Origin: JAKQIM01 sp029557965
GTDB taxonomy: Bacteria > Chloroflexota > Anaerolineae > Anaerolineales > UBA4823
DNA: 64,000 bases
NCBI GenBank assembly: GCA_035341015.1
Contig: DAOQUL010000008.1
Span: 1-64,000, forward strand
Reading direction: 5' to 3'
Position 1 is the first letter of the stretch; each line of letters begins with the position of its first letter. The translations under genes were made by a program, and so were the position numbers. The notes under the pieces are model-generated. The model did no database searches, was not told the DNA's origin, and saw nothing but the letters and a program-made list of their open reading frames with translations. This document shows positions 26,893 through 37,123 of this stretch, piece after piece.

Positions 26893-27375
26893 ATGGCCCG
26901 GCTTCCTTTTCAAGTCCTGATCTATCTCTACCGGCCCCTTGCGGATGGCGAGTTTGCGTATGCCCTCTTGCAGCGGGCCGACCACGGCTACTGGCAGGCC
27001 ATTGCCGGCGGCGGCGAGACCCGGCCCGGCGGTGAGGCTGAAACCCCGCTTGAAGCCGCCCGCCGCGAGACGTTTGAAGAAACCGGCTTGACCCCGCAAG
27101 CCCCATTCATTCAATTACAGACCATCGAACCCGTCCCGGTGACCGAGTTTGCGGGCCGGGCGCATTGGGGAGATGACCTGTATGTGATCCCACAGCACTG
27201 CTTTGGCGTTCAGGCCCCGCAAACCGAGTTGCTGCTCTCGCGCGAGCATACGACCTACTGCTGGTTGTCTTTTCAAGACGCCTTCCGCCTGGTGAGGTTC
27301 GAGGGCAATCGCACCGCCCTTTGGGAGCTGAACTGCCGCTTGAAGAAAACCATTCAACCACCCCCGGAGATATAG
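26893..27375 (+). CDS. NUDIX hydrolase between mevalonate kinase and isopentenyl phosphate kinase
   Basis: A 160-residue NUDIX protein. The box starts GGGETRPGGEAETPLEAARR and continues ETFEETGL, about residues 37-64. The box has an expanded first part, giving extra residues before the REx2EE core (here RETFEE), similar to NudB-like dihydroneopterin triphosphatases. It starts 12 bases after the mevalonate kinase stop and its stop TAG is 1 base before the next ATG, so it is in the isoprenoid operon. A role acting on isopentenyl diphosphate is speculative. Confidence 0.9.
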   Translation: MARLPFQVLIYLYRPLADGEFAYALLQRADHGYWQAIAGGGETRPGGEAETPLEAARRETFEETGLTPQAPFIQLQTIEPVPVTEFAGRAHWGDDLYVIPQHCFGVQAPQTELLLSREHTTYCWLSFQDAFRLVRFEGNRTALWELNCRLKKTIQPPPEI

Positions 27376-28191
27376 ATGAAGCCCCTCGTTTTTCTTAAGC
27401 TGGGCGGATCTTTGATCACCGATAAATCCATGCCGCATACCGCCCGTCCAGAGACGCTGGCCCGCCTGGCTGGAGAGATTGCCGCTGCCTGGGCGGTCAG
27501 GCCCGGTTTGCGCCTGGTGATTGGCCACGGTTCGGGCTCTTTTGGGCATGTGCCTGCCAAGCGCCACGGTACCCGCCAGGGTGTTTCCACGCCAGAGCAG
27601 TGGCGCGGCTTTGCTGAGGTCTGGCAAGAAGCACACAGCCTGAACCAGGTTGTTATGGCGGCCTTGCAGGCAGCCGGTCTGCCGGCGGTGGCCTTTGCAC
27701 CTTCGGCGGCGGTCCTGGCTTGTGCCGGGCAGGTAGAAAGCTGGGACCTGCGCCCACTGCAAAGTGCGCTGGAACACGGCCTGCTGCCGGTGGTTTATGG
27801 CGATGTTGTTTTCGACACTGCTCGCGGTGGCACGATCCTTTCTACCGAAGACCTGTTTGAACACCTGGCCCTGCGCCTGCGTCCCGAGCGCCTGCTGTTG
27901 GCTGGGTTAGAGCCCGGGGTGTGGGCCGATTACCCTGCCTGCACCCGCCTGCTGGCAACCCTCACTCCCACCACCCTGGATGAGATTGCTGCCGGGCTGG
28001 GCGGCTCGCATGCCGCTGATGTGACCGGTGGGATGGCAAGCAAAGTGCGCCAGTCGCTGGCCCTGGTGCAGGCCATCCCTGGTCTGGATGTGCTCATCTT
28101 TTCAGGCGAGCAGCCTGGCAGCGTGCAAGGTGCGTTGGAAGGGGCCGCCCCGGGCACCTGTATCCGCCTGGCCTCTGCCAGCGGCGCATGA
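27376..28191 (+). CDS. Isopentenyl phosphate kinase
   Basis: A 271-residue amino-acid-kinase-fold enzyme that phosphorylates isopentenyl phosphate to IPP in the alternative mevalonate pathway. It starts MKPLVFLKLGGSLITDKS, the ATP-binding glycine-rich region. The IPK-specific GHGSGSFGH box contains His58, equivalent to the catalytic His, followed by KRHGT. ADVTGGMASKVRQSL near residue 215 is the conserved Lys region. It adjoins mevalonate kinase as in Roseiflexus-type Chloroflexota and archaea. A phosphomevalonate decarboxylase is not in the window. Confidence 0.93.
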   Translation: MKPLVFLKLGGSLITDKSMPHTARPETLARLAGEIAAAWAVRPGLRLVIGHGSGSFGHVPAKRHGTRQGVSTPEQWRGFAEVWQEAHSLNQVVMAALQAAGLPAVAFAPSAAVLACAGQVESWDLRPLQSALEHGLLPVVYGDVVFDTARGGTILSTEDLFEHLALRLRPERLLLAGLEPGVWADYPACTRLLATLTPTTLDEIAAGLGGSHAADVTGGMASKVRQSLALVQAIPGLDVLIFSGEQPGSVQGALEGAAPGTCIRLASASGA

Positions 28192-28230
28192 ATCTGCCAT
28201 CGGTGGCAGGTATGGGTTGATAAATTAAAG

Positions 28231-28259
28231 TTGACAACTCCCATTTCCTGGGTTAGACT
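28231..28259 (+). promoter_or_regulatory. Probable promoter of the dgt-greA operon
   Basis: Consensus TTGACA (28231-28236), a 17-base spacer and TAGACT (28254-28259) lie in the 130-base gap before the dGTPase gene. A second weaker candidate, TTGTTC-17-TAGGAT, ends 8 bases before the ATG. Confidence 0.5.
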
Positions 28260-28325
28260 CGATTCACTGCATTAGCCCATCCGAACATTTTGTTCACCCT
28301 GTTCAAAGATTATAGGATTTTGCCC

Positions 28326-29477
28326 ATGTATCATACCCGTCAGCAGTTAGAAGCTTTTGAAGACCAGCACCTGGCTCCTTACGGCCTGCGCAGCAAGAAT
28401 TCTAAGGGCCGTGCCTTCCCTGAGGAAGAGGCGGAATACCGCACCGCTTTCCAGCGCGACTGCGACCGCATTTTACACACCACCGCCTTCCGCCGCCTGG
28501 AATACAAGACCCAGGTTTTCATTAACTATGAGGGCGATTATTACCGCACCCGCCTGACCCACACCCTCGAGGTGGCCCAGATTGGCCGCAGCCTGGCCCG
28601 CACCCTGGGTGCCAACGAAGACCTGGCTGAAGCTATCTGCCTGGCACACGATCTTGGGCACCCGCCCTTTGGTCACTCGGGCGAGGTGACCCTGGCCCGC
28701 CTGATGAAAGAGCAAGGGGGATTTGATCACAACAAGCAGTCTTTGCGCATCATCACCAAGTTAGAGAAGCGCTATCCCGAGTTTCCCGGTCTGAACCTGA
28801 CCTGGGAGCTGCGCGAGGGCATTGTCAAACACGAGTCGGAATACGATATTTCCGACGCTTCGGATTACAACCCCGATCTGCGCGGCCACTTGGAAGCTCA
28901 GATTGCCAATGTGGCAGATGAACTTGCCTACACCGCCCACGACCTGGATGATGGCCTGCGTTCTGGCATGATCACCCCCGCCATGCTGGAGGATATCGAC
29001 CTGTGGCAGATCCTGATCGAGAGCATTGGTGGGCGCGGCGTGGTGGTCGATGACCTGGCCCGCCACCGCCTCATCCGCCGCCTGATCGGCATGGAAGTCA
29101 CCGATATCATCCTGGCTACCGATCAGCGCCTGCGCGAGAGCGGCGTGCGCTCGGTGGATGAGCTGCAGCGCATGGATCACAATGTGATTGGCTTCAGCAC
29201 AGAAATGCACCGCCGCAACCGCCAGCTCAAGGATTTCTTATATGCCAACCTCTACCGCCACCCGCGCGTGGTGCGCATGGCGGTGAAGGCTGAGCGGTTC
29301 TTGACCGACATCTTCAATGCATACTGCCAGGAACCGGCCATCCTGCCGCGTCACGTGCAGGGCGAGATCGAAGTGCGCGGCCTCGAGCGCACCGTCTGCG
29401 ATTACATCGCCGGCATGACCGACCGCTATGCCAGCGAAGAATACCAAAAACTGTTCGATCCTTACATCAAACCATGA
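28326..29477 (+). CDS. dgt: dGTP triphosphohydrolase-like HD-domain protein
   Basis: Cytosolic phosphohydrolase of the dGTPase family, 383 residues. It has FRRLEYKTQVFINYEGDYYR and TRLTHTLEVAQIGRSLA (first metal His), then the HD pair in CLAHDLGHPPFGHSGE, and a distal Asp in ANVADELAYTAHDLDD. These enzymes hydrolyse dNTPs to the deoxynucleoside and triphosphate. ATG at 28326 is preferred to an in-frame TTG at 28290. It overlaps greA by 4 bases (ATGA). Confidence 0.94.
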   Translation: MYHTRQQLEAFEDQHLAPYGLRSKNSKGRAFPEEEAEYRTAFQRDCDRILHTTAFRRLEYKTQVFINYEGDYYRTRLTHTLEVAQIGRSLARTLGANEDLAEAICLAHDLGHPPFGHSGEVTLARLMKEQGGFDHNKQSLRIITKLEKRYPEFPGLNLTWELREGIVKHESEYDISDASDYNPDLRGHLEAQIANVADELAYTAHDLDDGLRSGMITPAMLEDIDLWQILIESIGGRGVVVDDLARHRLIRRLIGMEVTDIILATDQRLRESGVRSVDELQRMDHNVIGFSTEMHRRNRQLKDFLYANLYRHPRVVRMAVKAERFLTDIFNAYCQEPAILPRHVQGEIEVRGLERTVCDYIAGMTDRYASEEYQKLFDPYIKP

Positions 29478-29947
29478 CACCCAACGAAGATGTTTACCTG
29501 ACTGCCGAGGGGGCTGCCAAGCTTAAAGAAGAGCTGGCGCACCTTAAAGGCCCGGCGCGCGAAGAGCTGGCTCAACGCCTGCGCTCTGCCATTCAAATGG
29601 GCGATCTTTCAGAGAACGCCGACTACCATAAGGCCAAGGAAGACCAGGCCTTCTTGGAAGGACGCATCCAAGAGCTGGAATACCTGCTGATCAACGCCGT
29701 GATCATTGACGAGAGCCGGGCCCAGCGCGATGTGGTGGATGTGGGCGCTCATGTTACCATCCAAGAAGAGGACTATCCACCAGAAGTTTACATGATGGTG
29801 GGCGCCAAAGAGGCTGATCCGCGCAACGGCCGCATCTCCAACGAGTCGCCGATCGGCCAGGCCATGTTGGGCCGCCGCGTGGGCGATACGGTTACCGCCG
29901 AGACGCCCGGCGGCAAGCTCAAGTTTAAGATCTTGAAGATCGAATAA
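29474..29947 (+). CDS. greA: Transcription elongation factor GreA
   Basis: A 157-residue factor that rescues backtracked RNA polymerase by stimulating transcript cleavage. The N-terminal coiled coil carries the acidic tip in LSENADYHKAKEDQAFLEGR (about residues 42-61). The C-terminal FKBP-like domain ends with SPIGQAMLGRRVGDTVTAET and a FKILKIE tail. Length is normal. Its ATG overlaps the dgt stop, and a strong terminator follows. Confidence 0.97.
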   Translation: MTPNEDVYLTAEGAAKLKEELAHLKGPAREELAQRLRSAIQMGDLSENADYHKAKEDQAFLEGRIQELEYLLINAVIIDESRAQRDVVDVGAHVTIQEEDYPPEVYMMVGAKEADPRNGRISNESPIGQAMLGRRVGDTVTAETPGGKLKFKILKIE

Positions 29948-29948
29948 A

Positions 29949-29994
29949 CTTGAATCAAAAAAGCAGCGCACCGGCGCTGCTTTTTTGATTCAAG
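29949..29994. terminator. Bidirectional intrinsic terminator
   Basis: A 21-bp perfect stem (29949-29969 with 29974-29994) and a 4-base loop, with A6/T6 tracts inside the arms, lie between greA and a convergent gene. Confidence 0.9.
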
Positions 29995-29999
29995 AGAAT

Positions 30000-31007
30000 T
30001 TACTTCTGCCAGATGGCCAATTCAAGGATCAGCTTGTCGAAGAAGCTGCCCTCAGGCAGGGCGCCCTCGCCGTAGCCCATATCTACGATGTGAGCTACCA
30101 GGCGCAGGGTGGCGGTTTCAAGAACGGTCTGGCCGCCTTTCTCAGCCAAGAAGGGCTCGCCCTTGGCTTCCAGGCGCTGGCGAATGCCGGCGTCGGCAAA
30201 AGCGTGGGCGCTCATGATGACTTTGGTGACCGTTTGGATGTCGTTCTTGTCGAACACCCATACTTCCAGCGCAGTGGCCTTCTTGGGCTCGCCAACGCCG
30301 ATGGTCTCAGAGATGCTCACCCCGCACTCGCCCAAGAATTCGCCCGCTGGCGAGTCGATGCTGAAGGATTCGTCAAACAGGTCGTCGCCCAATTGGTACG
30401 AAGACATGAACTGTGCCATGGGGGATTCTTCGCCCAGGGCGGTGTAATCGGTAGGTTCGGCATCACGGGCAGCCTGGTTGGCTTTTTGGGCCGCGGTCAA
30501 CTCGCCGGTGCCGGTGGTGCCCCTGCCACGCAGGACAAAGAACAACACCACAGCCAGCCCCAGCAGCAGCGTGACCACGCACAAAATCAAGATGATGGTC
30601 ATCAGGCTGGAGGACTTGGCTGCCGTTGAATCGGTGGGAGCTTTGGTCGGCTCAGCCCCTGCAACCGGTGCGCCCACGGTGGTGGCGGCCTCAAATGCCG
30701 CAATGGCTTCGGGGCTCGTCACGCCGGGCTTCGATTTGACCGCTGCCAGGGCCGTGGATGCGGCCTCCCCCAGGCCGTCCCAAACCTGCTTGGCCTGGAT
30801 GGGATCGCGGTTTACGGCGTACGCGTCGATTGCCGAGCGCAGCATCAAAGCCTGGTAATCAGGGTGCAGCTGCTGAGGCGAGGCGTTTTCCCATTCGATC
30901 GGTGTGAGACCCCAGCCAAAGACGAACAGGCCGATGATCAAGCCTATGAGAAAACCTACTGCACCAGCGACTAAGGGCTTGCTAAGTTGTTCACGGATTT
31001 TATCCAT
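30000..31007 (-). CDS. Two-helix membrane protein of unknown function
   Basis: A 335-residue protein I cannot assign. Residues ~15-34 (AGAVGFLIGLIIGLFVFGWG) form the first helix. An extracytoplasmic region of ~100 residues rich in Ala and Thr follows, then a second helix at about 136-158 (LMTIILILCVVTLLLGLAVV), then a cytosolic domain of ~170 residues. ATG at 31007 is chosen because a GGAG/AGGATG site precedes it and the sequence above it is not protein-like. The C-terminal domain (EVWVFDKNDIQTVTKVIMSA) looks soluble and alpha/beta. Confidence 0.8.
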   Translation of the reverse strand: MDKIREQLSKPLVAGAVGFLIGLIIGLFVFGWGLTPIEWENASPQQLHPDYQALMLRSAIDAYAVNRDPIQAKQVWDGLGEAASTALAAVKSKPGVTSPEAIAAFEAATTVGAPVAGAEPTKAPTDSTAAKSSSLMTIILILCVVTLLLGLAVVLFFVLRGRGTTGTGELTAAQKANQAARDAEPTDYTALGEESPMAQFMSSYQLGDDLFDESFSIDSPAGEFLGECGVSISETIGVGEPKKATALEVWVFDKNDIQTVTKVIMSAHAFADAGIRQRLEAKGEPFLAEKGGQTVLETATLRLVAHIVDMGYGEGALPEGSFFDKLILELAIWQK

Positions 31008-31171
31008 ACATCCTACTCCGAGGTGAGATTCGAAACCGCAATGATTTAACAGGGGAATGACCCCATGATATCCTAGCAATACAGCGTTATTATTGTAGAC
31101 TAATCCAGCGAAAAATGCAACTGTCTACACTGGCAATTTGATGGTTGCAAGAGTAGTGCCAATTTGCGATT

Positions 31172-31211
31172 AACGAAAAAGTGCTGCGCCAAAACGCAGC
31201 ACTTTTTCGTT
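31172..31211 (-). terminator. Terminator hairpin after topA
   Basis: A 17-bp perfect stem (31172-31188 with 31195-31211) and a 6-base loop, with an A5/T5 tract inside the stem, start 13 bases after the topA stop. Confidence 0.8.
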
Positions 31212-31224
31212 GTATCACGAAGAT

Positions 31225-33537
<2,313 letters not shown>

Positions 33538-33551
33538 AAGATTAGCCTCCT

Positions 33552-34640
33552 CTAGATGTATGCCTGGTTGGTTTGTTTGAGATGGTGGACCACCTGGCGC
33601 ACTTTTTGGGCCTGGTCTTTGCGGCATACCAGCAGCACATCGCCGGTATCAACCACAATCAAATCTTCCACACCCAGGGTGACGATCAGGCGGCGCTCGT
33701 TCTCTACATATACCAGCGAGCTGCGGGTATCCAGGCCAATATGATGGCCGCCCATTACCAGGTTCCCATTCTCGTCGGTGGGCAGTACATCGAATAACGA
33801 ATCCCAACTACCCACATCGCTCCAGCCCAGGCCCGCGGCGGGGATAACCGCCACGTTCTGGGCGTCTTCCATGATGCCATAATCGATCGTTTCAGGTTTT
33901 ACTTGCTGCCAAACCTGGTCCAAAACATCTGCCTGCCGTGGGCTGCCCCAGGCCTGTGCCACCTCTTGCAGTTGGGCGTTCAGGGCGGGCATCTGGCGGG
34001 CAAATTCTGCCAGGATGGCATCTGTCTTCCAGACGAACATGCCCGAGTTCCAGGCGTGGTCGCCGCTTTGCAGCATCTGCTGGGCGCAGGCCTCGTCGGG
34101 TTTTTCTTTGAAGCGCAAGACGCGCTGCACACCCATGCCCTGGTATATGCCCAACTGTTCGCCGGCCTGGATATAGCCATAACCGGTGGCGGCATACGTG
34201 GGGGCAATCCCCAGGGTCACCAGGTAGCCATCCAATGCGGCGGCATAAGCGGCGCGCAATAGCTGCTGAAAATGCGCCACGTTGGCAATGAAATGGTCGG
34301 CGGTGAGCATCACCATCACCGCGTTGGGGTCGCGCTGCTGGATCGCCACAGCCGCCAGCCCCACCACCGAAGCGGTGCCACGCGGCATGGGCTCTAAGAT
34401 GAAGTTCTCTTTGGGTAAATTCGGGCACTGCTCTGAAAGGTCATTCGCCAGCTCTTTGCCCGTCACCACGTAAATGTGATCTGGCGCAAAAAGGCCTTCC
34501 AGGCGCTTGACGGCTACCTGAAAGAGGCTGTCTTCAGAGATCAGGCGCAGCATTTGCTTGGGGCGTGCCTGGCGCGAGAGCGGCCACAAACGAGTGCCCC
34601 CGCCGCCAGCCATGATCACTGCATAGTAATGATCGGTCAT
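33552..34640 (-). CDS. manC: Mannose-1-phosphate guanylyltransferase
   Basis: A 362-residue nucleotidyltransferase that makes GDP-mannose from mannose-1-phosphate and GTP. It has the signature AGGGGTRLWPLSRQARPKQM at about residues 11-30, EPMPRGTASVVGLAA near 83-97, and FKEKPDEACAQQML near 176. It lacks the phosphomannose isomerase domain of bifunctional enzymes. It overlaps dprA by 4 bases (ATGA). GDP-mannose could feed the mannosyltransferase-like membrane proteins nearby. Confidence 0.93.
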   Translation of the reverse strand: MTDHYYAVIMAGGGGTRLWPLSRQARPKQMLRLISEDSLFQVAVKRLEGLFAPDHIYVVTGKELANDLSEQCPNLPKENFILEPMPRGTASVVGLAAVAIQQRDPNAVMVMLTADHFIANVAHFQQLLRAAYAAALDGYLVTLGIAPTYAATGYGYIQAGEQLGIYQGMGVQRVLRFKEKPDEACAQQMLQSGDHAWNSGMFVWKTDAILAEFARQMPALNAQLQEVAQAWGSPRQADVLDQVWQQVKPETIDYGIMEDAQNVAVIPAAGLGWSDVGSWDSLFDVLPTDENGNLVMGGHHIGLDTRSSLVYVENERRLIVTLGVEDLIVVDTGDVLLVCRKDQAQKVRQVVHHLKQTNQAYI

Positions 34641-35752
34641 TCATCTACCTCGTAAGTTTCCGCTGCCTCAGCAGCGCGCACATAATTCATTCCCCCCACC
34701 TGGCGCACCATGCCCTTCAGTTCCATCAATGCCAGCGAGGCAGATACCTTCTCGATGGGCAGGCTGGTGAGGGTGCGGATCTCATCCACGTGCAGGGGCT
34801 CGTGGGTGAGGGTTTGCAAAAGCAGGGCCTCGGTGGCATCGCCCGGCAAGGCCGTGCGGGCCGTGCGGTGCTCCACCACCCGGGTCAGGTTGAGCGCTTC
34901 GAGCACTTCTTGCGGCTCAAGCAGGGGGCGGGCGCCGTCGCGGATCAGGCGGTTGGTGCCCTTGCTCTGCGGGGCCAGGATGTTGCCCGGCACGGCAAAC
35001 ACTTCTCGTCCCTGGTCGGCGGCAAAGCTGGCGGTGATCAAAGCCCCACTGGTCAGCCCGGCCTCTATCACCACCACGGCCATCGAAAGGCCCGAGATGA
35101 TGCGGTTGCGGGGCGGGAAGTTGGGGCCGTCGGGAGGCGTGCCGGGGGCGTAATCGCTCATCAAGGCGCCGTGGGCCAAAAGCTGCTCGGCCAGGCGGCG
35201 GTTCTCGGGCGGGTAGATCCGGTCTACCCCGCAGCCCAAAATAGCCAGGGTGCGGCCTCCGGCGTTCAGGGCGGCCTGGTGGGCCACCGAATCAACGCCG
35301 CGCGCCAGCCCACTGACCACCGTCACCCCGTTGCGCGCCAACAGGCCAGCCAATTCTTCGGTCACCTGCCGGCCGTAAGCGCTGACCTGGCGTGTGCCCA
35401 CCACGGCTACCGCCCATTCATCCTGGGCTTGCAGGTCGCCGCGCAGGTACAGCACGGGCGGGGGCTGGTCGATCTCTTTCAGGCGGCGGGGATAGGCTTC
35501 ATCTTCCCAGGTGAGCACCTGGATGCCCTGGGCCTGGATGCGCTGCCAGACCTGCTCTAACGAAACCTGGCTGCGTACCTGGGTCAAATTCTCTACCAGC
35601 TTGGGGCCCAGCCCGGCCTGGCGCAGATCAGATGCCGAAGCGTTCCAGGCTTGCTCGGCGCTGCCAAAGGTCTCTAGCAGGCTGCGGAAGCGCACCGCCC
35701 CGATGCCCTTGACCAGATTGAACCCGACCCAAAACAGGCGCGCCTTGTCCAA
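34637..35752 (-). CDS. dprA: DNA processing protein DprA
   Basis: A 371-residue single-strand DNA-binding protein that loads RecA during natural transformation. It has an N-terminal SAM-like helical region, then the Rossmann-type core VVSGLARGVDSVAHQAAL and GCGVDRIYPPENRRL, RNRIISGLSMAVVVIEAG, and AVPGNILAPQSKGTNRLI. A C-terminal winged-helix DprA_WH domain lies at about 300-360. The start is TTG at 35752; an in-frame stop lies 8 codons upstream and no ATG or GTG fits. It begins 1 base after the rimM stop. Confidence 0.93.
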   Translation of the reverse strand: MDKARLFWVGFNLVKGIGAVRFRSLLETFGSAEQAWNASASDLRQAGLGPKLVENLTQVRSQVSLEQVWQRIQAQGIQVLTWEDEAYPRRLKEIDQPPPVLYLRGDLQAQDEWAVAVVGTRQVSAYGRQVTEELAGLLARNGVTVVSGLARGVDSVAHQAALNAGGRTLAILGCGVDRIYPPENRRLAEQLLAHGALMSDYAPGTPPDGPNFPPRNRIISGLSMAVVVIEAGLTSGALITASFAADQGREVFAVPGNILAPQSKGTNRLIRDGARPLLEPQEVLEALNLTRVVEHRTARTALPGDATEALLLQTLTHEPLHVDEIRTLTSLPIEKVSASLALMELKGMVRQVGGMNYVRAAEAAETYEVDE

Positions 35753-35753
35753 C

Positions 35754-36302
35754 TCAGGCCTCTTCTGATTCGCCTAATATGCCGGGCAGCAGGTGCACGC
35801 GCACCCGGCCGCCAGCCAGGTCGATATCTAGCACCACCGATGCAATCAACGGCAAGAGCACCTCAGGGCCGGCGGGTGGACGAACCACCAGCACGTCGTT
35901 GGCGCCGGTTTGCAAGATCTCATGGATCACACCCAGGGCCTGGCCGTCTTCGTTGACCACGTTCAGGCCTAGCAACTGGTACTGGTAGTATTCACCTTCT
36001 GGCAGGGAGGGGAGCCCGTCGGTACGCACGAATAGGAGTTGGTTGCGCAGCTCTCCCACGGCTTCGGGGGTGGTATAGCCTTCGAATAGCATACGCATGG
36101 CTGTGCCATGGAAGCGGGCTTTGAGCAGCTTCAGCGGGTTGTGAGCCTCGCCAACGTATAGGGTGATACCTGGGCGCAGCCGCTCGGGGAAATCCGTCAG
36201 CACGTCCATTAAGATATCGCCGCGCACGCCGTGTGGGCGGCGCAGCTTGCCAACCGCCAGGAAAGCTGGCTGGGGCTGGAGCCCTTGTCCGGTGTCAGTC
36301 AT
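35754..36302 (-). CDS. rimM: 16S rRNA processing protein RimM
   Basis: A 182-residue 30S assembly factor that binds ribosomal protein S19. The N-terminal domain starts AVGKLRRPHGVRGDILMDVL at about 16-35. The C-terminal PRC-barrel domain contains VIHEILQTGANDVLVVRP and VLLPLIASVVLDIDLAGGRV. It follows khpA after a hairpin, and dprA follows directly where trmD and rplS usually lie. Confidence 0.95.
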   Translation of the reverse strand: MTDTGQGLQPQPAFLAVGKLRRPHGVRGDILMDVLTDFPERLRPGITLYVGEAHNPLKLLKARFHGTAMRMLFEGYTTPEAVGELRNQLLFVRTDGLPSLPEGEYYQYQLLGLNVVNEDGQALGVIHEILQTGANDVLVVRPPAGPEVLLPLIASVVLDIDLAGGRVRVHLLPGILGESEEA

Positions 36303-36317
36303 GGCTGTATCACCTGA

Positions 36318-36362
36318 GAACGATGCAAAAGCGGTGGTTTAGACACCGCTTTTGCATCGTTC
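36318..36362 (-). terminator. Hairpin between khpA and rimM
   Basis: A 19-bp perfect stem (36318-36336 with 36344-36362) and a 7-base loop. It lies inside an otherwise co-directional ribosomal gene run, so it may separate or attenuate rpsP-khpA from rimM-dprA. Confidence 0.75.
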
Positions 36363-36370
36363 TGCCGATA

Positions 36371-36607
36371 TCATTGGGGATCTTCGATATCCAGGTAAGC
36401 TTGCTTACCGGCGCGGTTGGCGGCAATATTGAGCAAGGCGCGCATGGCAGTGGCTACCCGCCCCTGCCTGCCGATCACCCGCCCCATATCCTCTTGCGCC
36501 ACCTTGAGCTTGAGATAGGTCTTGCTGCCGCGCTGTTCTTGGGTCACCCGCACCTGCGTGGGGTCATCTACCAGCGAGGAAGCAATATACTCAATCAGTT
36601 CTTTCAT
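36371..36607 (-). CDS. khpA: KH-domain RNA-binding protein KhpA
   Basis: A 78-residue single KH-domain protein that binds RNA. The GxxG loop is in MGRVIGRQGRVATAMRALLN at about 41-60. It starts MKELIEYIASSLVDDP, typical of KhpA (YlqC). It lies 10 bases after rpsP. Confidence 0.95.
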   Translation of the reverse strand: MKELIEYIASSLVDDPTQVRVTQEQRGSKTYLKLKVAQEDMGRVIGRQGRVATAMRALLNIAANRAGKQAYLDIEDPQ

Positions 36608-36617
36608 GATTTAAGCG

Positions 36618-36998
36618 TTAAGCGGACTTGCCGCTTTGCTTCTTGCCGCCCGGGGTGGCCTCGCTGGTGCGGGGATTGGGCTGGCGAGCCTGCTGCGCAG
36701 CAGCGGCCTCGGCAGCCAGAGTCTCGACGGACTCACCGGCTTTGAAGCGGGCGAAGCGATCCAGCAGGCCGGCGGTCCTGAAGATCTTGGCCACCGATTC
36801 GCTGGGCTGGGCACCCTTGCTCATCCAATCATAGATGCGCGCCTCTTCCAATTCAATGGTGGCGGGCTGGGTGCGGGGGTTGTAGAAGCCCAAGATTTCC
36901 AGGAAGCGGCCGTCGCGGGGGTGTTCCCGGTCTGCGGCAACCAGGCGGTAGCTGGGCTGTTTTGTGGAGCCTACACGGCGTAAACGAATGCGAACCAT
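36618..36998 (-). CDS. rpsP: 30S ribosomal protein S16 with a C-terminal extension
   Basis: Ribosomal protein S16 of 126 residues. The core MVRIRLRRVGSTKQPSYRLV, then DGRFLEILGFYNPRTQPATI and GAQPSESVAKIFRTAGLLDR, fills residues 1-~83. The remaining ~40 residues form an Ala/Gln-rich, then basic tail (ending GGKKQSGKSA) that many S16 proteins lack. A GAAGGAG site precedes the ATG. Confidence 0.97.
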   Translation of the reverse strand: MVRIRLRRVGSTKQPSYRLVAADREHPRDGRFLEILGFYNPRTQPATIELEEARIYDWMSKGAQPSESVAKIFRTAGLLDRFARFKAGESVETLAAEAAAAQQARQPNPRTSEATPGGKKQSGKSA

Positions 36999-37064
36999 TT
37001 GGTACTTATCTCCTTCGAATTACAAATCGTTTTTATTGTTTTTTTTATCGGCCTGGCCACATTT

Positions 37065-37108
37065 CCGGTGCAGAAGAGGGGTTGCGCTGAAGGGGCGCGG
37101 GGCACCGG
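37065..37108 (-). other. Structured intergenic element between ffh and rpsP
   Basis: Outer 7-bp arms CCGGTGC / GCACCGG (37065-37071, 37102-37108) enclose an inner GCGC/GCGC stem (37084-37087, 37095-37098). It lies in the rpsP leader. It may be a decayed terminator of ffh or a leader structure. I see no SRP RNA consensus in it. Confidence 0.35.
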
Positions 37109-37123
37109 CTGTATAGCTTAAGC

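Noticed and set aside
31008..31090. Minus-strand stretch with GGTTTCGAATC resembling a tRNA T-loop, and a GGGG/CCCC mini-stem
   Set aside because: The flanking bases do not pair into a T-stem or acceptor stem and no anticodon arm with a 7-base loop forms. I regard it as the leader of the two-helix membrane protein gene.
37040..37120. SRP RNA gene next to ffh
   Set aside because: The hairpin lacks the conserved GGAAGGAAGCAG-type loop of SRP RNA.
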